From Diphasiastrum complanatum (taxonomy: Eukaryota > Streptophyta > Lycopodiopsida > Lycopodiales > Lycopodiaceae): 64,000 bases of DNA. Position 1 is the first letter of the stretch. Each line of letters begins with the position of its first letter. The notes beneath the pieces are model-generated. The model searched no databases. It was given only the letters and a program-made list of their open reading frames with translations, and had not been told where the DNA came from. This document shows, piece after piece, positions 54,985 to 64,000 of the stretch. A program made the position numbers and the translations under genes. The DNA lies in the NCBI GenBank assembly GCA_029204225.1, contig CM055095.1:21007348-21071347 (forward strand), read 5' to 3'.

Positions 54985-55193
54985 GTTGTATAAATTTACA
55001 CTCTCTCCATTGTATCATCTTTCAAATATCATTCATGAGGGAAGACTAGACTTTTGTCTAGTTTTCGCTAGTTAAGTCTTTTGATCTAGTGGTTATTTGC
55101 TTATGGAGACATTTATATACTCCTTTAGAATTTATCGTACTTGAGATGTACTTATTATGTGCCTTTCGGCATTAAAAGACATTAGAGAAACAT

Positions 55194-55194
<1 letters not shown>
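54985..55194 (+). mobile_element. CT-tailed LINE copy b (3' UTR only)
   Basis: ATGGAGACATTTATATACTC, CTTGAGATGTACTTAT and TTTCGGCATTAAAAGACATT match the 3' end of copy c (55.96-56.04 kb). It runs directly into a 74-bp CT tract. The left edge is approximate. Confidence 0.78.

Positions 55195-55268
<74 letters not shown>
55195..55268. repeat. (CT)n tail of LINE copy b
   Basis: About 37 CT units. The next LINE copy starts on the following base. Confidence 0.97.
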
Positions 55269-55271
<3 letters not shown>

Positions 55272-56046
55272 CCCATAGCTAGACTACGTAAGGGTCATGC
55301 CGCGTTGGTTAGTCTCGACCGTTTCTGTTTCAAAAAGCACATTCGGGATGCCCCGAGTAAGTGTGACCTATTTGACACTATTGTTACACCCACAGCTATG
55401 TATGCAGCGGAGGCCTGGTGCACTGGGATTCCCGAGTCAGAGTGGACCAGCATTTCTCGTCTACAGATCAGTATGCTAGCACGTATGATCAGGGCCAAGC
55501 TATATGTTCCTCACCAGATTATACTTGCTGAGTTTGTTGTTATTCCACTCCGAGTTGAGGCTATTTTCAGGTTGATCATATACATCCAGAAGTGTTGAGT
55601 CTTCCAGCTTCACACTCGGGATGTTCACCGTGATCGCCAACAGCGTACTGTTTCCAGACCATACACTATGGCTACACAGAGACTTCGCCTATCTAGAGCT
55701 CACATACGTCGGCCCTCCTCGTCAGTTCGTGCATCATCATCATTATCATCTTCTATCCTTGCTTTTTTCAGCAGTGGTCCTGCGGTGACATGATACGGTC
55801 TATCCTACAGCTCAAATGGTTACTGTACAGCCTTAGTTATATGATTCCCGATGTACCATATCTCAGACTTTCATGCCTTGAGGGTAGATGAGATACTTTA
55901 GTTGTTTAGTCTTGTTAGGTTAATATCTAGTTGTTGTTGTTGTTTGATTATGGAGACATTTATATGCTCCGTTCAGTATCTATCACACTTGAGATGTATT
56001 TACTTTGTCTTATACGCCTTTTGGCATTAAAAGACGTTAATAAAGC
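55269..56046 (+). mobile_element. CT-family LINE copy c, 5'-truncated
   Basis: Starts inside ORF2 immediately after the CT tract: LRKGHAALVSLDRFCF, TAMYAAEAWCTGIPE, ISMLARMIRAKLYVPHQIIL, with a frame break at 55598. A C-terminal frame ends SSSILAFFSSGPAVT at 55793. The 3' UTR ends TTTTGGCATTAAAAGACGTT then AATAAAGCTC, followed at once by copy d without a long CT tail. Confidence 0.83.
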
Positions 56047-56051
56047 TCAGA

Positions 56052-57016
56052 TATATGCCGCGTTCCAGCCTATCACATACATTCAAAGAATCCAGGCTCT
56101 ACCCGATGAGGATATGAGATATACACAGACAGCACTTGTCTCCTCACACTTTCTTCATGACCAGGGTTATCGACTATCGTGGTTCTCTCAGGCATCCCAT
56201 TTCCTCCTTGAGTCATTTGGTATCTCCATTACAGAGCTCCCCTCATGTACTCATCAGTATATCAGGCGCATCTTATATCGGGCATATCTCGACCGTACTT
56301 GGGGGCGACAGCTTGGGGTGAAACCCGGCTACTACTGGACTCATTTTATTGAGCTTGACATAGCAGGGTTCCCGGTCTTACCGCATTATTTGGACTCGAG
56401 ACTATCACATTGCCTAGGATTTACATTGGGACAGCTCTGTGTATCATCACATCAGTTGGCTATTGAGACTGGTAGATTCCAGGGTACCCCGAGAGAGGAG
56501 CGGATTTGCCAGTTATGCTCTTTAGAGGAGGTGGAGTCAGAGGAGCACTTTATCTTTAGGTGCCCGGTATATTACGAGATCAGAGGGAGATACCACTGTT
56601 TGTTCCGAGACACACCTGTCACCTTACGATCGCTCATAGCTTATGAGGATTCCTGATGCGCGGCACTCATGATACGAGAGATGTTTATACTACGACAGGA
56701 TTTGTATCAGACAGCCCAGCCGAGTCAGGTTTCTCAGCCTCAGATCACTTCTTTCTTCTCCAGGAGGAGAGGACGTTTTGATGACGATGACGATGATGAT
56801 GATGACCTACTTGCCCACAGAGACCAGAGACAGCATCCCACACATACCCATGTTGCAGCACGAGCTACTCAACCTATCACGAGGAGACCTCTTCATCCTC
56901 TCAGACGACGTCAGAGACCACCAGTGGCCCTTCATGCCACAGGCCGTATTATATCCTTCTATATCATCAACACCAGCAGGACAGGACTAGATGATAGCGT
57001 CATACCTCACTCATGA
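56052..57016 (+). pseudogene. LINE ORF2 C-terminus with CCHC finger and PIP-box-like motif
   Basis: Residues after RT: a long helical part (YIQRIQALPDEDMRYTQTAL, YIRRILYRAYLDRTWGRQLG), then SSHQLAIETGRF and the finger CQLC-x9-HFIFRC-PVYYEIRGRY at about 56507-56585. A TGA at 56654-56656 interrupts the frame just before CAALMIREMF. Beyond it lie QPQITSFFSRRRGR (56735-56776), a run of Asp and a basic tail. The CCHC finger is the usual end of LINE reverse transcriptases and helps bind the element RNA. Confidence 0.82.
56735..56758 (+). other. PIP-box-like motif QPQITSFF in LINE ORF2
   Basis: Q-x-x-I-x-x-F-F followed by SRRRGR, an exact match to the PCNA-binding consensus. Counterparts occur in copy e (QTLITHFL) and, without the Gln, in copy c (SSSILAFF). 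Confidence 0.6.
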
Positions 57017-57219
57017 CTGTTAGCGGTATACATGCTCCCACATGTTTCTAATAGCATCACATCTATTTCAGTTTATAGCTTTAGCTCTAGATTGCTACTT
57101 TTGTTACTGTTTTGGAGACGTTTCATACGCTCCTGTGGTTACCACATACTTGACATGTACATTTACTAGTCTTATATGCCTTTTGGCATGGAAAAGACAT
57201 TAATAAAGCTTTCTTTCTT

Positions 57220-57221
<2 letters not shown>

Positions 57222-57273
<52 letters not shown>
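57222..57273. repeat. (CT)n tail of LINE copy d
   Basis: About 26 CT units; LINE copy e starts on the next bases. Confidence 0.97.
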
Positions 57274-57276
<3 letters not shown>

Positions 57277-58612
57277 AAAGGGCTTCAGAGACACCTTGAC
57301 GTCTTACATGGTTTCTGTCAGAAATGGGGTTTGACAATAAATATCTCTAAGACTAAGATCATGGTGTTCAACACCAATAGGCAGCATATGTGGGACGATA
57401 CTTTTTATTATGATGGACAGCAGTTGGAGATAGTTGCCTCTTACACTTACCTCGGAGTTCTCTCTTCTGGTCCTCTACTTACTTTTCGTCCGGCATCCAC
57501 AACTCGCCTGCGTAAGGGACACACTGCCCTTGTGCAGATGGAGAGACTTTGTACTGCCCTTTATGTTCATGACCCCGCTACATGTTGCTTGCTCTTTTGT
57601 ATTATTGTCTCTCTGGTGGCTATGTATTCAGCGGAGGCTTGGTGTCCTAGGCTCGGGTACATGGAGAGACATCACTCGGTTACAGATTCTCATCCTTGGC
57701 CGGATGATCCATGCGAAGGCCTCGGTTCCTCATGACATTATACTAGCAGAGTTTGCATCTCCACCTATGGTTGTTGAGGCTATGTTCCAGATTGTCATGT
57801 TCGTACATAGGCTTGATATGGACACTTCCAGATATCTGGTTGCTGCTTATACTTCATCTCGGTCTATTGCTAGTTAGCGGGCTAAGTCGTCATGGTTTGG
57901 GGATGTCTCTAAGTTTCTTGGCAGATGGGGGATATCTATATCAGCTCTCCCTAGTGGGACTCATACTTATATTCGGCGTCAGCTTTATCGCACTTATATC
58001 CAGACAGTATGGTCGCAGCTGGATCCAAAGAGAGCCAAGATGCATTTTTACGGCACTCACCTCCTACAGTTAGATGATATGGGGCTACCTATCCTACCGT
58101 TGTATCTCTCACAGACATTATCATATGGTCTTTGATACCGTATTGGGCAGCTTCGTGTCTCCTCACATCAGCTCGCTATCGAGACTGGTCGTTATACTGA
58201 TACACCCAGACCACAGCGGATTTGCCAGTTATGCTCGATGCAGGAGGTAGAGGATGAGTCACATTTCATTTTCAGGTGCCCTATTTATTATGAGATCCGA
58301 GGCCGTTATTATTGTCTCTACAGAGACACTTCTCTCTCCCTTGGCACTTTCTTGGCATATGCAGACTCTAGATGTGTCGGACTCCTATTGAGAGAGATGT
58401 TTACGTTACGAGCATCTCTACTACCTTCGGAGGCAGATGATGTTTACGTCAGACTCTCATCACACATTTCTTACAGAAGAGGGATAGAGAGGAGGTTTCA
58501 AAGGATGAGCTTGATATCTCGACACGATTGAAGGCTGTGAAGACTCAGCGACCACCTTCCAAACCAAGACGTGCAGTCCATTCATCACAGTCAGCCAAAG
58601 CCTCACGATGAC
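57274..58612 (+). pseudogene. LINE ORF2: RT thumb, C-terminal finger, PIP-like motif
   Basis: LQRHLDVLHGFCQKWGLTIN and ISKTKIMVFNTNRQ, FYYDGQQLEIVASYTYLGVL (RT C-terminal signature of LINEs), then in other frames LQILILGRMIHAKASVPHDI, RQLYRTYIQTVWSQLD-like residues near 57980, the finger ICQLCSMQEVEDESHFIFRC then PIYYEIRGRYYCLYRDTS (58224-58330), and QTLITHFLQKRDREE at 58450-58494 before a basic tail. Confidence 0.85.
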
Positions 58613-58965
58613 CTTACCGAGTCGTTCGTCAGCCTCCAGCACGCACTTCATAGCCTATCACTTCTTCAGATCAATCACTCAGTGACTCAGTTTTTCTGGT
58701 GTTTCTTTAGATGAGATCTTTAGATGTTTGCCTCAGCAGAGCGGGTGGTTAAGCTCTTGCCTATGAACCTCAGCAGAGCGGTTGGTTAAGCTCTTGCATC
58801 TCCTTCTTGCATGATGTGAGATTGTTGTTATATTTTGTACTTAGTTGACTTTCGGTAGAGAGATAGTTTCTAGAAATAAGTCCTCATATGGACATTGCTC
58901 CTACTTTGTATGTATTGTATTTTGTCTTTTGTGCCCACGAGCACTTGATAGACATTAAAAAACTC
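57274..58965 (+). mobile_element. CT-family LINE copy e, 5'-truncated
   Basis: The longest copy of the array. It begins in the RT thumb region directly after the CT tract and ends TTTTGTGCCCACGAGCACTT then GATAGACATTAAAAAACTCT, then a short CT run. The coding part is broken into at least four frames. Confidence 0.85.
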
Positions 58966-58982
58966 TTTCTCTCTCTCTCACT
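58966..58982. repeat. Short (CT)n tail of LINE copy e
   Basis: Eight CT units then CACTCAC; copy f follows. Confidence 0.85.
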
Positions 58983-59121
58983 CACATTAGGTTGTTCTAC
59001 TTTGGCTTCTTCCTTTTATCTAGTTTTTTGGAGTCATTCTTTATGCTCCCATGAAGCATAGCACACTTGAAATGTACTCTTTTAGTGTTATGTACCTATT
59101 GATACTTGAAAGACTTTAAAA

Positions 59122-59125
<4 letters not shown>
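58983..59125 (+). mobile_element. CT-family LINE copy f (3' UTR only)
   Basis: GGAGTCATTCTTTATGCTCC, CACACTTGAAATGTACTCTT and GATACTTGAAAGACTTTAAA match the family 3' end and pass into a 72-bp CT tract. Confidence 0.78.

Positions 59126-59197
<72 letters not shown>
59126..59197. repeat. (CT)n tail of LINE copy f
   Basis: About 36 CT units. Confidence 0.97.
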
Positions 59198-59199
<2 letters not shown>

Positions 59200-59765
59200 C
59201 TTGTTACTCTTTATCCTCCATGCTCACTAGTTTTAATTCCTCCAAATATCTTGGTAACCCTAATTTTGATTAGGGTCATCCTTAGCAAATGTTGTAAATA
59301 AATAGTCTTGTTGAAGTTGAGTTCACACTTATGGGATATATACCCATTGTGCCATGCAACCTCTCCAAAACATCCCCAAGTATCACAAAGCCAATTGGTT
59401 GCTAATACCCCAAGTCACCCAAACCCTAACTAGAGATTTCCTTAATACTCTTGAGAAGAAAATGCAATCTCAAAGTTTTTTATGCCATGCATACTAGGAC
59501 CAGAAATGTATTGCCACGATAATATAGCAATATTTGAATTGATGTACTATGTTGTATGCTACTATTGGACACGTGGAACCAACAGCTTAGCATTTTGCTC
59601 TACTTCGTCTTATTTCTATAAATGGCCAGCTCTAGGAGTTCATGTAGATATCGATCTCATTTTTCCACTACTAGTTTCATTATATGCATTGCTCTCCTAC
59701 ACAATGATACATGCTTCACATGTACTTATCAATTTTATGTACCCATGGTACCTAAAAGGCAATAC

Positions 59766-59768
<3 letters not shown>
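59198..59768 (+). mobile_element. Possible CT-family LINE copy g, diverged
   Basis: Begins after a CT tract and ends in one. TTCACATGTACTTATCAATT, TTATGTACCCATGGTACCTA and AAAAGGCAATACAC before the CT tract resemble the 3' end weakly. The remainder has no recognised coding. Confidence 0.4.

Positions 59769-59849
<81 letters not shown>
59769..59849. repeat. (CT)n-(CA)n microsatellite
   Basis: About 31 CT units followed by about 10 CA units, the same compound form as at 684-780. Confidence 0.97.
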
Positions 59850-61200
59850 TATATACATACATATGCACAAGTGCGTGCGCATGCTCGAAAGAAAACACTC
59901 AAACAAAAATTAGGGAAAACCAGACCTGACCACCACACCAGTAATCTTGTTGCATTTGAAAGTTGGTAGTGCCAGCACCCACTAATGCAGCTGTCAGGTC
60001 ATCCCTGACACGTACAGGTGGGAAATTCTATTGCTTTCCTTTCCTCAGCTAGTTTTCAACGAGACTGCCATACATGTCTGAGCGTTCCATAAAGGAGTTC
60101 ATCCAACAAAAATGCACAAGAGAGATGACCCAAATCTCAATCTTCGAACTTGACCTCAACTTTTCCTTTTGAGTCAATCCATCACACAAAAAAACCGATC
60201 TAGCCAATCATCCTTCTAAGAACACAATTCCCAAGCTGATTAAACTGCTTACGGAAATCCGTGCTGCTATGTACGTCTATATAGGCACTGCCCATCTCCT
60301 TTCACTGTACATTTGTAAGTTTCCCAAAGCCCTCTGACATTTCAGTCAAATTTGGGGGGAAAACGTCCCAGATCAGCCACCTTAGCAACAGACTCTTGTT
60401 CCGTAACCTCTTAGCTCTAGTTTTCTGCGAACAAGCGATTGAAATATGAGAGACAAAGACACAGAAAAACCCACAGATGTTATATAAAGACAAGGAGGAT
60501 CAAGAGCTTCTTACACCTCTAATTTGCTGCCATCTCTTGCAATTCTGCTCACCCTCCTCTTCCTTCAAGTGTAACCAAACTACTTTTCAAAGTTGGCAGT
60601 AAAAAGATGCCTTTTAACTTTTACAGCAACCTCCCAAAGCAGTAAACCCAAATCTTCCCCCCCTCAGCCCACAACCACATTCAAACATTCTTCCCTCCAT
60701 TTGTCATTCTTCCTCACCAATATTTGCCTTTTCTTTCCTCCATAGAGCCTCCTACTATCCATTCACTCCCCCCCTAGCCCTCTTTTGTTGTTGAGAAAGA
60801 TAGGGCAATGCTTTCATGGCCTTGTAACATTCCTCCTAGGCCAAAGTTTTGACTTTTCAATAGGGCCTTGGCAGCATTTTTGTAGGCAAGCTAAGATGGG
60901 ATTCATGGAACCCATGTGCTTTTGCAATCGAGTTAACCGATCAAGTTGGCATGGAATGGCATCCCGTGATTGATTGATTGGAGAGGTGGCATGTGTGAGT
61001 GGTGGTGGTGGAGGATTTGATGGATAGGAGGAGAAAGGACCCACTTGAGTGCTTTGTAAGCAACTAACTGTACAATTCTCTTTATGGCACTTATTATGCT
61101 TTGCTTTATGGTGGGTCCCATGCAAGTTGTTTTTTTTTCCCTCAGTTTGTGATTTGGCTTGCTTTCGCAGGCACGACGCATTTTCTTGATAATTAGTGCC
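59850..61200. other. No supported gene
   Basis: A pyrimidine-rich stretch (60500-60790) looks like a leader region, but no conserved frame follows it. Confidence 0.4.
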
Positions 61201-61204
61201 CGGA

Positions 61205-61335
61205 TACTGTATTAACCTACAAAGTAGGTTTTAGTTTTTTTTACGTCTTTTTGTGCACGGTGAAGTGGAATTGAACTCTAGACCCTGAGGACAAGGAATG
61301 AGGTCTCAACCAGCATGCCACTTGCAAGAGAAACA
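61205..61335 (-). mobile_element. Possible tRNA-derived SINE head
   Basis: On the minus strand: TGGCATGCTGGTTGAGAC (A-box-like) and GAGTTCAATTCC (B-box-like) about 24 bp apart, then a body containing CTACTTTGTAG, a small palindrome. No target duplication or tail was defined. Confidence 0.3.
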
Positions 61336-61339
61336 ACAA

Positions 61340-64000
<2,661 letters not shown>

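Larger units (their letters stand above)
56047..57221 (+). mobile_element. CT-family LINE copy d, 5'-truncated
   Basis: ORF2 C-terminal region, then a 3' UTR with GGAGACGTTTCATACGCTCC and CTTTTGGCATGGAAAAGACA and TTAATAAAGCTTTCTTTCTT, ending in a 52-bp CT tract. Confidence 0.85.

Overview
This window looks like nuclear DNA of a land plant with a large, repeat-rich genome. The reasons are a plant MORC-type ATPase gene with very long introns, Ty1/copia and Ty3 elements primed by plant-type tRNA sites, a hAT transposon, and many long (CT)n/(GA)n microsatellites. A seed-free plant such as a fern would fit, but the sequence alone does not prove the lineage.

The only host gene I can support is on the minus strand. 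Seventeen exons of a Microrchidia (MORC) GHKL ATPase run from about 44.57 kb down to 0.53 kb and probably continue off the left edge. Exons 1-13 lie at 44.57-33.37 kb. Exon 14 is alone at 16.33-16.44 kb, and exons 15-17 lie at 1.88-0.53 kb. The introns on either side of exon 14 are about 16.9 and 14.4 kb and are packed with transposons. Splice phases agree through most of the gene, but exon 1 and exon 14 carry apparent single-base frame breaks, so this copy is either decaying or contains consensus errors.

Left intron (1.9-16.3 kb): a copia relic (2.6-3.6 kb); a LINE with an ORF1 (3.6-5.0 kb); and a Ty3-type element (LTR at 4995) into whose gag start a complete 5.8-kb copia element has inserted (6757-12592, TSD TGCTC). 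The Ty3 element is cut off at about 15.0 kb by a 5'-truncated LINE with a CT tail. Second intron (16.4-33.4 kb): a copia element with near-identical LTRs but most of its RT deleted (17316-22235), a 5' copia half (22810-25745), a hAT element with inverted ends (25746-30175), a second hAT-like fragment (30.2-32.2 kb) and a strong double hairpin (33.12-33.22 kb).

Upstream of the MORC gene (44.6-64 kb) are five things. There is a 400-bp TRIM whose LTRs carry a tRNA-like sequence with A and B boxes. There are GC-rich palindromic blocks. There is a minus-strand copia relic (49.4-52.1 kb) abutting a GIY-YIG endonuclease ORF (52.2-53.3 kb). There is a head-to-tail array of 5'-truncated LINEs (55.0-59.8 kb), most ending in or starting at a (CT)n tract. 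The last few kilobases have no recognisable gene.

The most notable observations are the CT-tailed, CT-targeted LINE family with a conserved C-terminal PCNA-binding-like motif, the tRNA-bearing TRIM, the GIY-YIG ORF in the gag position of a copia relic, and a gene family used in transposon silencing that carries about 30 kb of transposons in two introns.
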